A DNA stretch of 64,000 nucleotides from Microbacterium sp. BLY (lineage in GTDB: Bacteria; Actinomycetota; Actinomycetes; Actinomycetales; Microbacteriaceae): positions 1,426,001 to 1,490,000 of the forward strand of contig NZ_JAGKSR010000001.1 of NCBI RefSeq assembly GCF_017939615.1, in the 5' to 3' direction. How positions within the stretch are numbered: position 1 is the stretch's first letter; the number at the start of each line of letters is the position of its first letter. Below the pieces are notes generated by a model. The model had not been told where the DNA came from. It did no database searches and saw only the letters and a program-made list of their open reading frames with translations. Positions 42,899 through 51,329 of this stretch are shown piece after piece. The position numbers and the translations under genes were made by a program.

Positions 42899-43497
42899 TC
42901 CGGGTGCTGCTCGCCGACGACGAGGGCATGATCCGCTCCGCGCTCGCCGCCCTGCTCCGGCTCGAACCCGACATCGATGTCGTCGCCGAATGCGCGGACG
43001 GCGAGGAGGCCGTCGCGGCCGCCGTGCGCCTCGTGCCCGACGTGTGCCTGCTCGACCTGGAGATGCCCGGCCTCGACGGGGTGCAGGTCGCCGAGAAGCT
43101 GCACCGGACGATCGCGACCCGCTGTATCGTCGTCACCCGCCATGCCCGCCCCGGCGTGCTCCGGCGGGCACTCGCCTCCGGCGTCGCGGGATTCCTGCCC
43201 AAGTCGCGGGGCGCCGACGAGCTCGCCGCGATCATCCGCCGGGTCGCCGCCGGCGCCCGGTACGTCGATCCGGAGATCGCCGCCGACGCGCTGAGCGACG
43301 AGCGCTCGCCGCTCACCGACCGCGAACTGGACGTGCTCCGGGCCGGGCGCCGCGGGGAGACGACGGGGCAGATCGCGCGGTCCCTCGCCCTGGCGCCGGG
43401 AACCGTGCGCAACCACATCTCCGTCATCCTCGGGAAGCTCGCGGTGAGCACCCGGCAGCAGGCGGTCCTGCTCGCGGAGGAGCGCGGCTGGATCTGA
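42895..43497 (+). CDS. NarL/DesR-like response regulator
   Basis: 200 residues. Receiver domain with acidic pair DDE at 8-10, phospho-acceptor D54 (CLLDLEMPG) and lysine in FLPKSRG. LuxR-type helix-turn-helix at about 135-195 (LTDRELDVLRAGRRGETTGQ, VRNHISVILGKL). Paired with the upstream kinase. No ABC exporter follows, unlike most DesKR loci; the next gene is the erm leader and methyltransferase, a possible target. Confidence 0.92.
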   Translation: MIRVLLADDEGMIRSALAALLRLEPDIDVVAECADGEEAVAAAVRLVPDVCLLDLEMPGLDGVQVAEKLHRTIATRCIVVTRHARPGVLRRALASGVAGFLPKSRGADELAAIIRRVAAGARYVDPEIAADALSDERSPLTDRELDVLRAGRRGETTGQIARSLALAPGTVRNHISVILGKLAVSTRQQAVLLAEERGWI

Positions 43498-43501
43498 CCG
43501 C

Positions 43502-43507
43502 TATGCT
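43502..43507 (+). promoter_or_regulatory. Probable -10 of the erm leader transcript
   Basis: TATGCT, seven bases before ATG 43515 of the leader peptide. No Shine-Dalgarno sequence lies between, so the leader is probably translated from a leaderless mRNA. Confidence 0.5.
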
Positions 43508-43514
43508 GACGGCC

Positions 43515-43580
43515 ATGGGAACAATAGGCATGGCGCCCGTGATGGGGCGCACTCTCGTGTTCCGCGACCGCCGCTCCTGA
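43515..43580 (+). CDS. Putative erm attenuation leader peptide
   Basis: A 21-residue open frame, MGTIGMAPVMGRTLVFRDRR plus a final S. An in-frame ATG at 43503 would add four residues. It lies between the response regulator and the Erm methyltransferase genes. The C-terminal FRDRRS contains R-D-R, the R/K-X-R/K pattern at which ribosomes with bound macrolide stall. The stop codon is inside the left arm of the first attenuator hairpin. This is the arrangement of inducible erm leaders. The peptide is inferred from position and motif; no homologue can be checked here. Confidence 0.6.
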   Translation: MGTIGMAPVMGRTLVFRDRRS

Positions 43581-43714
43581 CGGCGCGCTCGCGTTCCGCA
43601 CGGCTCCGCGCGCCGTCCACCGAGATGTCATCGCACCTCGGGACGGGCTCTCTTCGTCGACCTTTCTGACGCGTTCCTCCCCGAGGTGCTCCGATACTTC
43701 CTCCGGAGCGCACC
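43579..43714 (+). promoter_or_regulatory. Translational attenuator of the erm gene
   Basis: Hairpin 1: GACGGCGCGC (43579-43588) with GCGCGCCGTC (43608-43617), starting at the leader stop codon. Hairpin 2: GCACCTCGGG (43633-43642) with CCCGAGGTGC (43680-43689). Alternative hairpin 3: GGTGCTCCG (43686-43694) with CGGAGCGCACC (43704-43714), two-base bulge, which buries the GGAG Shine-Dalgarno (43705-43708) just before the ATG at 43715. Hairpins 2 and 3 share 43686-43689, so they exclude each other. Confidence 0.65.
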
Positions 43715-44491
43715 ATGCCTCGCACCCACCCGCATTCGATTCACGGCGGCCGCCATGAACTCGGCCAGAACTTCCTCACCCATCGCCCGACGATCGGGCG
43801 CATCATCCACCTCGTCGATCGCACCACCGGGTCGATCCTCGAGCTCGGCGCCGGTGACGGCGCCCTCACCCGTCCGCTGGCGCGGCTCGGGCGACCCCTC
43901 ACCGCGATCGACATCGACGAGCACCGCATCCGCCGGCTGCGCCCTGCGCTCCCCGGCGTCCGCCTCGAGATCGCCGACGCGACGCGGCACCCGCTGACGA
44001 CGGACGTCGTCGTCGGCAACGTCCCCTACCACCTCACGACCCCGATCCTCCGCCGGCTGCTCTCGCACGGATCGTGGCGCGACGCGGTGCTCCTCACGCA
44101 GTGGGAGGTGGCCCGCAAGCGCGCCGGCGTGGGCGGGGGCACGCTGATGACCGCCCAGTCCGCACCCTGGTTCTCGTTCTCGCTGGAGGGAAGGGTGCCC
44201 GCCTGGGGCTTCTCGCCGCGGCCCAGCGTGGACGGGGGACTCCTCACCATCGCGCGGCGGGACGCCCCTCTCGTCGCGGTCGGCGAGCGTCGCGCCTACG
44301 AGGCGTTCGTCCGCAGCGTGTTCCAGGCGGGCGGAAGCGGACTGCCGGGCGTCGTGGCGAGAGCGTGCCGCATCGATCGCCGACGGGCTCAGCGGGCGCT
44401 CGCCGCGGTGGGCGCGAACGGGTGCCGGCTCCCGCGCGATCTCCAGCCGTCGCACTGGGCGGGGCTCTGGGACCGCGTCGGGCGGGGGTGA
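43715..44491 (+). CDS. Erm-type 23S rRNA (adenine-N6) methyltransferase
   Basis: 258 residues. HELGQNFLTH near the N-terminus, SAM motif I ILELGAGDGALT, acidic DIDEHRI, and catalytic NVPYHLTTPIL. The C-terminal part, FSPRPSVDGGLLTIARR followed by FVRSVFQAGG and the end LPRDLQPSHWAGLW, is that of actinobacterial Erm proteins. KsgA (16S rRNA dimethyltransferase) ends differently. It would methylate A2058 of 23S rRNA and give macrolide-lincosamide-streptogramin B resistance. A leader peptide and competing hairpins upstream support inducible control. Confidence 0.87.
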   Translation: MPRTHPHSIHGGRHELGQNFLTHRPTIGRIIHLVDRTTGSILELGAGDGALTRPLARLGRPLTAIDIDEHRIRRLRPALPGVRLEIADATRHPLTTDVVVGNVPYHLTTPILRRLLSHGSWRDAVLLTQWEVARKRAGVGGGTLMTAQSAPWFSFSLEGRVPAWGFSPRPSVDGGLLTIARRDAPLVAVGERRAYEAFVRSVFQAGGSGLPGVVARACRIDRRRAQRALAAVGANGCRLPRDLQPSHWAGLWDRVGRG

Positions 44492-44566
44492 GCGTCGTCA
44501 CGCGTCCATCGCGGTCCTCGCGGCCTGCGAGAATGGAGGCGCCGAGTCCCGAGCCGAGGAGCACAC

Positions 44567-45970
44567 GTGCCGTTCATCTCCACCCGCGGCGGTATGCAGC
44601 CGCAGTCGTTCAGCGAGACGCTGCTGGAGGGCCTCGCCCCCGACGGCGGCCTGGCCGTCCCCGACGTCATGCCTGAGGTCGACGGCGAGACGCTCGAACG
44701 CTGGCGGGCGCTCACCTACCCGCAGCTCGCCACCGAGGTGCTCGGGCTCTTCGCGACCGACATCCCGCGCGCGGATCTCGCGCGGATGACGGCGGCCGCC
44801 TACGCGGACTTCCCGGACGTCGTGGTGCCCCTGCGGCAGGTGGACGACGACCTGACGCTGGTCGGTCTCTCGGAAGGACCGACGCTGGCGTTCAAGGACA
44901 TGGCGATGCAGTTCCTCGGACAGGTGCTGGAGTACACGCTCGAGCGTCAGGACTCGGTCCTCAACATCCTCGGCGCCACGTCGGGCGACACCGGCTCGGC
45001 GGCGGAGCACGCGCTGCGCGGCAAGGAGCGGGTGGCGGTCTTCATGCTGTCGCCGCAGGGGCGCATGAGCGCGTTCCAGCGGGCGCAGATGTTCTCGCTC
45101 GACGACGCGAACGTGCACAACATCGCGGTCGAGGGTGTCTTCGACGACTGCCAGAACCTCGTGAAGAAGCTCGCCGGCGACCTCGACTTCAAGCGCGCAC
45201 AGCACCTCGGCGCCGTCAACTCGATCAACCTCGCCCGGATCACCGCGCAGACCGTCTACTACTTCTGGGCGTGGCTGCGGGCGACCGATGCCGGCGGCTG
45301 GGCCGAGGTGTCGTTCACGGTCCCGTCGGGCAACTTCGGCAACATCCTCTCCGGGTTCTTCGCGAAGCAGATGGGACTGCCGATCCGGCGCCTCGTGCTG
45401 GCCGCGAACGAGAACAACGTGCTCGACGAGTTCTTCCGCACGGGCGTGTACCGCCCCCGCAGTGCCGCCCAGACGCTCGCGACCTCGAGCCCGTCGATGG
45501 ACATCTCCAAGGCCTCGAACCTCGAGCGGTTCATCTTCGAGCTCGTGGACAGGGACCCGGCGCGCGTCGTCGGAGCCTGGGACGATCTGGAGGCGCAGGG
45601 CTTCTTCGATTTCTCCGCGGAGAAGGACCGCTTCGCCGAGGAGTTCGGGATCGTGAGCGGCACCTCGACGCACGAGGACCGGCTGGCGACGATCCGGGAC
45701 GTCTACGAGGCCTCCGGCGAGGTGATCGACCCGCACACCGCCGACGGCGTGAAGGTCGCCCGCGAGTACGTGGAGCCCGGGGTGCCGATGCTGGTGCTCG
45801 AGACCGCCAAGCCCGAGAAGTTCGCCGAGACCATCCACGAGGCCATCGGGGTGGAGCTGGCGTACGCCCCCGAGCTACGCGCCATGCTCGACGCCCCGCA
45901 GCACGTGACCGAGATGCCCGACGACGAGCGCGCCCTCCGCGCCTTCATCGAGGCGAACGCCCTGCACTGA
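44567..45970 (+). CDS. thrC: Threonine synthase
   Basis: 467 residues, long-form (class II-type) threonine synthase, PLP-dependent; it makes L-threonine from O-phospho-L-homoserine. N-terminal STRGGMQPQSFSETLLEGLA, PLP lysine in GPTLAFKDMAMQFLGQ, phosphate-binding ATSGDTGSAA, and TVPSGNFGNILSGFFAKQMG. GTG start with CGAGGA upstream. It stands alone; hom and thrB are not adjacent. Confidence 0.95.
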   Translation: MPFISTRGGMQPQSFSETLLEGLAPDGGLAVPDVMPEVDGETLERWRALTYPQLATEVLGLFATDIPRADLARMTAAAYADFPDVVVPLRQVDDDLTLVGLSEGPTLAFKDMAMQFLGQVLEYTLERQDSVLNILGATSGDTGSAAEHALRGKERVAVFMLSPQGRMSAFQRAQMFSLDDANVHNIAVEGVFDDCQNLVKKLAGDLDFKRAQHLGAVNSINLARITAQTVYYFWAWLRATDAGGWAEVSFTVPSGNFGNILSGFFAKQMGLPIRRLVLAANENNVLDEFFRTGVYRPRSAAQTLATSSPSMDISKASNLERFIFELVDRDPARVVGAWDDLEAQGFFDFSAEKDRFAEEFGIVSGTSTHEDRLATIRDVYEASGEVIDPHTADGVKVAREYVEPGVPMLVLETAKPEKFAETIHEAIGVELAYAPELRAMLDAPQHVTEMPDDERALRAFIEANALH

Positions 45971-45993
45971 TCCGCGAGAGCCGCTTTCGCGCC

Positions 45994-46031
45994 GAGACCC
46001 CCTGTCGCCCACGTCGGAGGCAGGGGGTCTC
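45994..46031 (+). terminator. Terminator hairpin after thrC
   Basis: GAGACCCCCTG (45994-46004) with CAGGGGGTCTC (46021-46031), 11 bp, 16-base loop. The arms resemble those of the terminator at 11578-11615. Confidence 0.82.
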
Positions 46032-46040
46032 GCCGCGTAA

Positions 46041-46086
46041 GCGGGGTCTCGGCGCGTGTGCGGGGTGTCGGCGCGTGTGCGGGGTG
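46041..46086. repeat. Tandem 19-bp repeat
   Basis: GCGGGGTCTCGGCGCGTGT (46041-46059), GCGGGGTGTCGGCGCGTGT (46060-46078) and a partial third unit GCGGGGTG (46079-46086). The first 17 bases of unit one occur inverted at 11571-11587. Confidence 0.8.
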
Positions 46087-46185
46087 CACAGGGAAGCGGG
46101 GGATCAGGGCGTAATGCACATGTCGGGGGCCCTGTGGCGGAGGCTACGGTGGCGACAACCCGTTCCCTCCTCCCGAAGGACTCCC

Positions 46186-47526
46186 ATGGCACGCACGGCG
46201 CACGCAGACGACTTCGCGCTCTCCCGAGTGACCCCCGAGGCCCGCAAGCCCTGGTTCGGAATCGCCGTCCAGCGATTCGGACAGGTCTCGGCCCTCTCCC
46301 AGTTCCTCCTCGGCGCAACCCTCGGTTACAGCATGACCTTCGGCGAGGCCGTCCTCGCCTTCCTGTTCGGCTCGATCATCCTCGAGGTGATCATGTGCGT
46401 GGTCGGCTTCATCGGCCAGCGCGAAGGCCTCAACACCGCCCTCCTCGCCCGGTGGACCGGGTTCGGGGAGATCGGCGCCTCGCTGGTCGGCCTCGCGATC
46501 GGCATCAGCCTCATCGGCTGGTTCGGCATCCAGTCCGCCATCTCGGCGCAGTCTCTCGACGCGCTCATGCCCGGTGCCCTGCCGGTCTGGGCGTGGAGCC
46601 TCATCTTCGGCCTCGCCGTCACCGCGATCGTCGCCTTCGGCTTCGTCGGCATGCAGTGGCTCGCCAACATCACGGTGCCGCTGTTCCTCGTCCTCGTCGG
46701 CTGGTCCGTCATCTCCGAGCTCACGCGTCACGACATCGGCGAGCTGCTGACCGGTCCGGCTCCCGGTCCGACCATGAGCGTCTGGGCGGGAACGGGCATC
46801 GTGGCCGGCGGCCTCATCGTCGGCGCCATCATCACCGGCGACATGACCCGGTTCAACCGCTCCCGCGCCGACGTCGTCAAGCAGACCGTGCTCGGTGTCT
46901 CCCTCGGCGAGTTCGTGATCGGCCTGGCCGGCGTGCTCCTCGCGCATGCCGCAGCGACCGGCGACATCGTCGCGATCGTGACCTCGTCGGTCGGCTTCAT
47001 CGGTCTGTTCATCGTCCTCACCGGCACGCTGAAGATCAACGACTGGAACCTGTACTCCTCCACGCTCGGGCTCGTGAACTTCATCTCCACAGCTTTCGGC
47101 AAGAACCTCCACCGCGTCACCACCACCATCGTCCTCGGCGTCGTCGGCTCGGCTCTGGCCGCGGTCGGCATCCTCGGGCAGTTCACCGAGTTCCTCGTCG
47201 TGCTCAGCGTCGCCTTCCCGCCGATCGCCGGGATCATGGTCGCGGAGTACTACGTGGTGCGCCGCTGGCGCCCCGAGCTCGACGCGACCAGGGACGCCGG
47301 GACGCTGCCGGCCACCGCACCGCGCATCGTTCCCGCCACGATCGTCGTCTGGCTGGTCTCCTCCCTCGTCGGGTACTTCGTCACCTGGGGCATCCCGTCG
47401 CTGCTCAGCCTCTTCCTGTCGATGGTGCTCTACATCGTCGCCGGCAAGCTCGGCTGGGTGCGCGGCGTCGGCGTCGCCAGCACCCGGCAGGCGAGCCCGG
47501 TCGACAGCGCCCCTGCCGCGGTCTGA
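46186..47526 (+). CDS. NCS1-family purine/cytosine/hydantoin-type permease
   Basis: 446 residues, about twelve transmembrane helices. Nucleobase:cation symporter-1 family: FGIAVQRFGQVSALSQFLLG at the start of helix 1, GWFGIQSAISAQ, GDMTRFNRS after helix 6, and DWNLYSSTLGLVNF. CodB-like members carry cytosine, others carry hydantoins (Mhp1), allantoin or purines. It is the first gene of the hydantoinase-DUF917 cluster, so a hydantoin- or imidazolone-like ring is the best guess for substrate. Confidence 0.88.
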   Translation: MARTAHADDFALSRVTPEARKPWFGIAVQRFGQVSALSQFLLGATLGYSMTFGEAVLAFLFGSIILEVIMCVVGFIGQREGLNTALLARWTGFGEIGASLVGLAIGISLIGWFGIQSAISAQSLDALMPGALPVWAWSLIFGLAVTAIVAFGFVGMQWLANITVPLFLVLVGWSVISELTRHDIGELLTGPAPGPTMSVWAGTGIVAGGLIVGAIITGDMTRFNRSRADVVKQTVLGVSLGEFVIGLAGVLLAHAAATGDIVAIVTSSVGFIGLFIVLTGTLKINDWNLYSSTLGLVNFISTAFGKNLHRVTTTIVLGVVGSALAAVGILGQFTEFLVVLSVAFPPIAGIMVAEYYVVRRWRPELDATRDAGTLPATAPRIVPATIVVWLVSSLVGYFVTWGIPSLLSLFLSMVLYIVAGKLGWVRGVGVASTRQASPVDSAPAAV

Positions 47527-47569
47527 GCAGACGCGACGGACAAGAACCACCTCCACGAAAGCGAGCACC

Positions 47570-49117
47570 ATGCACATCGGCATCGACGTCGGCGGCACCA
47601 ACACCGACGCCGTCCTCATGGACGGCACCCGCACCCTGGCCGGAGTGAAGCACTCCACGACCCCGGACGTGACGAGCGGGATCGTCCAGGCGATCGAAGA
47701 CCTCCGTGCGGGGCACGCCTTCGAGGGGAGCGACATCGACGCGGTGATGATCGGCACGACGCACTTCATCAACGCGCTCGTGCAGGCGAGCCGGCTCGCC
47801 CCGGTCGCGGCGCTCCGGCTCGGCCTCCCCGCGACGCGCGCGCTGCCGCCGCTGATCGACTGGCCCGAGGTCCTCGTCGCGGCGACGCAGGCGCGCAGCT
47901 ACCTGGCGCACGGCGGCTACGAGTTCGACGGCCGCCCGATCTCGCCGCTCGACCCCGACGAGATCCGCGCGCACGCCGAGGACATGAAGGCGCACGGCAT
48001 CCGGTCCGTCGCCATCTCCTCGGTGTTCAGCCCGGTCAACCACGACCTCGAGGTGCAGGCCGCCGAGATCGTGGCGTCGGTGCTGGGCGAGGAGGCCGCC
48101 ATCTCGCTGTCGCACGAGATCGGCCGCATCGGACTGCTGGAGCGCGAGAACGCGACGATCATCAACGCCGCCCTCCGCGAGCTGGCGTCGGAGATCGTCG
48201 ACGGACTCACCTCTGCGGTCCGCGCCCAGGGCATCGAAGCACCGATCTTCCTCAGCCAGAACGACGGCACGCTCATGGACGAGGACTACGTGCGCCGGTA
48301 CCCGGTCGCGACCTTCGCCTCCGGCCCGACCAACTCGATGCGCGGGGCGGCGGCCACCAGCGGTCTCGTCGACTGCGCCGTCATCGACGTGGGCGGCACC
48401 ACGGCCGACATCGGTCTGCTCATCAACGGCTTCCCGCGGGAGACGGCCAACGAGGTGAAGGTGGCCGGCATCCGCACGAACTTCCGCATGCCCGACGTGC
48501 TGTCCCTCGGCATCGGCGGCGGCAGCATCGTCGACGAGGAGACGGCGGAGGTGGGACCGGCTTCGGTCGGGTACAAGCTGACGACGGAGGCGCTCGTCTT
48601 CGGCGGCTCGACCCTGACGGCGACCGACATCGCCGTCGCCGCGGGCCGTGCCGAGGTGGGAGACCCCGCCAAGGTCGCGCACCTCGACCCCGCCTTCGTG
48701 GAGCGCGTGCTCGCCCGGATCGCGGAGCGCGTGGCGGAGGCGGTGGACCGCATGCGGACGTCGCCCGAGCCCATCGCGGTCGTGGCCGTCGGCGGCGGCT
48801 CCATCCTGCTGCCGGATGAGCTGCCGCTGTTCGGCGCCGTGCACCGCCCGGAGAACTACGCGGTCGCGAACGCCATCGGCGCCTCGATCGCGCAGGTCGG
48901 CGGCGAGATCGACAAGGTCTACGCGATCGAGCCCGGTCGTCGCGACGAGACGCTCGCCGAGGTGCGTGCGGAAGCCGTCGACAAGGCGATCGCCGCCGGC
49001 GCCAAGCCCGCGACCGTGTCGATCATCGACTTCGACGAGGTCCCCATCCCGTACCTGCCCGGCAACGCCACGCGCATCCGCGTGAAGGCCGTCGGCGACC
49101 TCGACATGGGGGCCTGA
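47570..49117 (+). CDS. Hydantoinase/oxoprolinase (HyuA-like) family protein
   Basis: 515 residues, shorter than the about 690 of full HyuA. Two actin-like ATP-binding motifs: GIDVGGTNTDAVLMD at the N-terminus and VIDVGGTTADIGLLIN around residue 275, plus GIGGGSIV and a C-terminal VAVGGGSILLPDEL. The family hydrolyses cyclic amides such as hydantoins or 5-oxoproline with ATP. The HyuB partner is absent; three DUF917 proteins take its place. One base separates its stop from the next ATG. Confidence 0.88.
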   Translation: MHIGIDVGGTNTDAVLMDGTRTLAGVKHSTTPDVTSGIVQAIEDLRAGHAFEGSDIDAVMIGTTHFINALVQASRLAPVAALRLGLPATRALPPLIDWPEVLVAATQARSYLAHGGYEFDGRPISPLDPDEIRAHAEDMKAHGIRSVAISSVFSPVNHDLEVQAAEIVASVLGEEAAISLSHEIGRIGLLERENATIINAALRELASEIVDGLTSAVRAQGIEAPIFLSQNDGTLMDEDYVRRYPVATFASGPTNSMRGAAATSGLVDCAVIDVGGTTADIGLLINGFPRETANEVKVAGIRTNFRMPDVLSLGIGGGSIVDEETAEVGPASVGYKLTTEALVFGGSTLTATDIAVAAGRAEVGDPAKVAHLDPAFVERVLARIAERVAEAVDRMRTSPEPIAVVAVGGGSILLPDELPLFGAVHRPENYAVANAIGASIAQVGGEIDKVYAIEPGRRDETLAEVRAEAVDKAIAAGAKPATVSIIDFDEVPIPYLPGNATRIRVKAVGDLDMGA

Positions 49118-49118
49118 C

Positions 49119-50219
49119 ATGAGCACGACGATCACCACCGCCGACATCGACGGCCTCGCCCGCGGCGCGGCTGTGCTGGGCACCGGCGGGGGCGGCGACC
49201 CCTACATCGGCGCGCTCCTCGCCCGGCAGGCGCTCACCTCCGGGGACGTCACGGTCGTGGCGCTCGACGACGTGCCCGACGACGCGCTCGTCCTGTTCGT
49301 GGCGATGATGGGAGCCCCCACCGTCATGGTGGAGAAGCTGCCGAGCCTCGCCGAGGTGATCGAGCCGGTCAGGGCGCTCGGCATCCACCTCGGCCGCCCC
49401 GTGACGCACATCGCGTGCGCCGAGGTCGGCGGGGTGAACTCCACGATCCCCATCGCGGCGGCGGCCGCGCTGGGCCTCCCGCTCGTCGATGCGGACGGCA
49501 TGGGGCGTGCGTTCCCCGAACTGCAGATGGTGCTCCCGACGCTCTCCGGCGTGACGGCCTCGCCCCTCGCGTTCAGCGACGAGAAGGGGAACACCGGGGT
49601 GCTGCAGACGGCCGACAACTCCTGGACCGAGCGCATCGCCCGCGTCGCCTGCGTCGAGATGGGCTGCTCCGTCATGATCTCGGGCTTCTTGATGACCGGC
49701 GTCGAGGCGCGGGAGTCGCTGGTGGCGGGGTCGCTGTCCCGGTGCATCGCGATCGGTCAGCGGATCGCGGAGGCACGGGAGGCGAAGACCGATCCGGTCG
49801 CCGCGGTCGTCGGCCTCCTCGGCGGTCGCGAGCTGTTCGGCGGCAAGGTCGCCGACGTGAATCGGGCGACGACGACCGGCTTCGCCCGTGGTCGCGCACG
49901 GATCGACGGGGACGGCGGGGCGTCGTTGACGCTGCAGTTCCAGAACGAGCACCTCGTGGCTGAGGCGGACGGCCGGGTGCTGGCGACCACGCCCGACCTC
50001 ATCATGGTGCTCGACGGCGAGTCGGGGGAGCCGATCACGACGGAGGGGCTGCGCTACGGGCAGCGGGTCCGCGTGATCGCGGCGCCGGCCGATGAGCGCT
50101 GGCACTCCGACGCGGCCCTCGCGATGGTCGGTCCCGGCTACTTCGGCTACGACATCCCGGCGCACCGGTTCGACGGGACGGTCTCGACGGGGCGCGCGAC
50201 GGCGGGAGCGGTGGCATGA
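49119..50219 (+). CDS. DUF917 protein 1 (S-methyl-thiohydantoin desulfurase-like)
   Basis: 366 residues. N-terminal LGTGGGGDPYIG (about 20-31), PTVMVEKLPSL, EVGGVNSTIPI, DADGMGRAFPELQM, and a C-terminal domain ending EPITTEGLRYGQRVRVIAAP. This is the DUF917 layout; the Pfam N-terminal domain is now named S-Me-THD, after S-methyl-thiohydantoin desulfurase. Members usually lie beside HyuA genes. The exact reaction here is unknown. Next gene overlaps by four bases and is a close paralogue. Confidence 0.85.
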   Translation: MSTTITTADIDGLARGAAVLGTGGGGDPYIGALLARQALTSGDVTVVALDDVPDDALVLFVAMMGAPTVMVEKLPSLAEVIEPVRALGIHLGRPVTHIACAEVGGVNSTIPIAAAAALGLPLVDADGMGRAFPELQMVLPTLSGVTASPLAFSDEKGNTGVLQTADNSWTERIARVACVEMGCSVMISGFLMTGVEARESLVAGSLSRCIAIGQRIAEAREAKTDPVAAVVGLLGGRELFGGKVADVNRATTTGFARGRARIDGDGGASLTLQFQNEHLVAEADGRVLATTPDLIMVLDGESGEPITTEGLRYGQRVRVIAAPADERWHSDAALAMVGPGYFGYDIPAHRFDGTVSTGRATAGAVA

Positions 50220-51319
50220 GCTGGGAGCTCACGGCGGCGGACCTCCCCGACCTCGCACGCGGGGCGACGCTGCTGGGTACCGGTGGCGGTGGCGACCCCT
50301 ACATCGGCAAGATGCTGGTGGAGCGGGTGCTCGGCGACGGCAGCATCACGATCCTCGACCCGGACGAGCTGCCGGACGATCTGTTCGTCATCCCGACGGC
50401 CCAGATGGGGGCGCCGACCGTGATGGTCGAGAAGATCCCGGCCGGCACGGAGCCCACCCTCGCCCTGCGCACGCTCGAGGATCACCTCGGTCGCCGCGCG
50501 GATGCGACCATGCCGATCGAGTGCGGCGGGATCAACTCGATGATCCCGCTCATCGTCGCGGCCGAGACCGGGCTCCCGGTCGTCGACGCGGACGGCATGG
50601 GGCGGGCGTTCCCCGAGCTGTCGATGGAGACCTTCGCGGTGTACGGCGTGCACGGTTCACCGCTCGCCCTGGCCGGCGAGCGCGGGGAGCGTGTGGTCAT
50701 CGACACCGGCGATGATGATCGGCAGATGGAGTGGCTCGCCCGCGGGATCACGATCCGGCTGGGCGGCGTCGGCCATATCGCGGAGTACGCGATGAGTGGC
50801 GCGGATGTGCGGCGGACCGCGGTGCCGCGCACCATCTCCATGGCCCTCGCGCTGGGCCGGGCGATCCGGATCGCCCGGGAGGAGCACCGTTCCCCGTTCG
50901 CGGCGATCGCCGAGACCCTGGCGACCACGCTCTACCCGCATGTGCGCGAGTTGTGCGTCGGGAAGGTCATGGACGTCGAGCGGCGGACGACCGAGGGTTT
51001 CGCCAAGGGCAGGGCCGTCATCGCCCCGCTCGGCGCCGCGGAGGACGACACGTTCGAGATCGCCTTCCAGAACGAGAACCTCACGGCGCGGCGGGGCGGA
51101 CGACTTGTCGCGATCGTGCCCGACCTCATCTGCGTCGTCGATCATGAGACGGCCGAGCCCATCACCACGGAGGGCCTCCGTTACGGCCAGCGAGTCCGGG
51201 TGCTCGGCATCTCGACACCCGCGATGATGCGCACCCCCGAGGCTCTCGCGACCTTCGGCCCGCGGGCCTTCGGGCTCGCGGAGGACTTCGCCCCGGTCGA
51301 GGGCGCCGCCGCGTCCTAG
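50216..51319 (+). CDS. DUF917 protein 2 (S-methyl-thiohydantoin desulfurase-like)
   Basis: 367 residues. Same landmarks as the upstream paralogue: LGTGGGGDPYIGKML, MGAPTVMVEKIPAGTEP, ECGGINSMIPL, DADGMGRAFPELSM and EPITTEGLRYGQRVRVLGIS. All conserved family positions appear kept in both, so they may form a heteromer or act on different substrates. The stop TAG is part of a possible -10 (TAGGCT) for the third copy. Confidence 0.85.
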   Translation: MSWELTAADLPDLARGATLLGTGGGGDPYIGKMLVERVLGDGSITILDPDELPDDLFVIPTAQMGAPTVMVEKIPAGTEPTLALRTLEDHLGRRADATMPIECGGINSMIPLIVAAETGLPVVDADGMGRAFPELSMETFAVYGVHGSPLALAGERGERVVIDTGDDDRQMEWLARGITIRLGGVGHIAEYAMSGADVRRTAVPRTISMALALGRAIRIAREEHRSPFAAIAETLATTLYPHVRELCVGKVMDVERRTTEGFAKGRAVIAPLGAAEDDTFEIAFQNENLTARRGGRLVAIVPDLICVVDHETAEPITTEGLRYGQRVRVLGISTPAMMRTPEALATFGPRAFGLAEDFAPVEGAAAS

Positions 51320-51322
51320 GCT
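51317..51322 (+). promoter_or_regulatory. Possible internal promoter -10 before DUF917 copy 3
   Basis: TAGGCT, seven bases before ATG 51330, overlapping the stop codon of the preceding gene. No ribosome site precedes the ATG. Confidence 0.35.
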
Positions 51323-51329
51323 GGATCGT

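Noticed and set aside
43715..44491. Alternative reading as KsgA 16S rRNA dimethyltransferase
   Set aside because: The C-terminal SPRPSVDGGLLTIARR and LPRDLQPSHWAGLW segments and upstream attenuator fit Erm. KsgA is usually about 270-290 residues with a different end.
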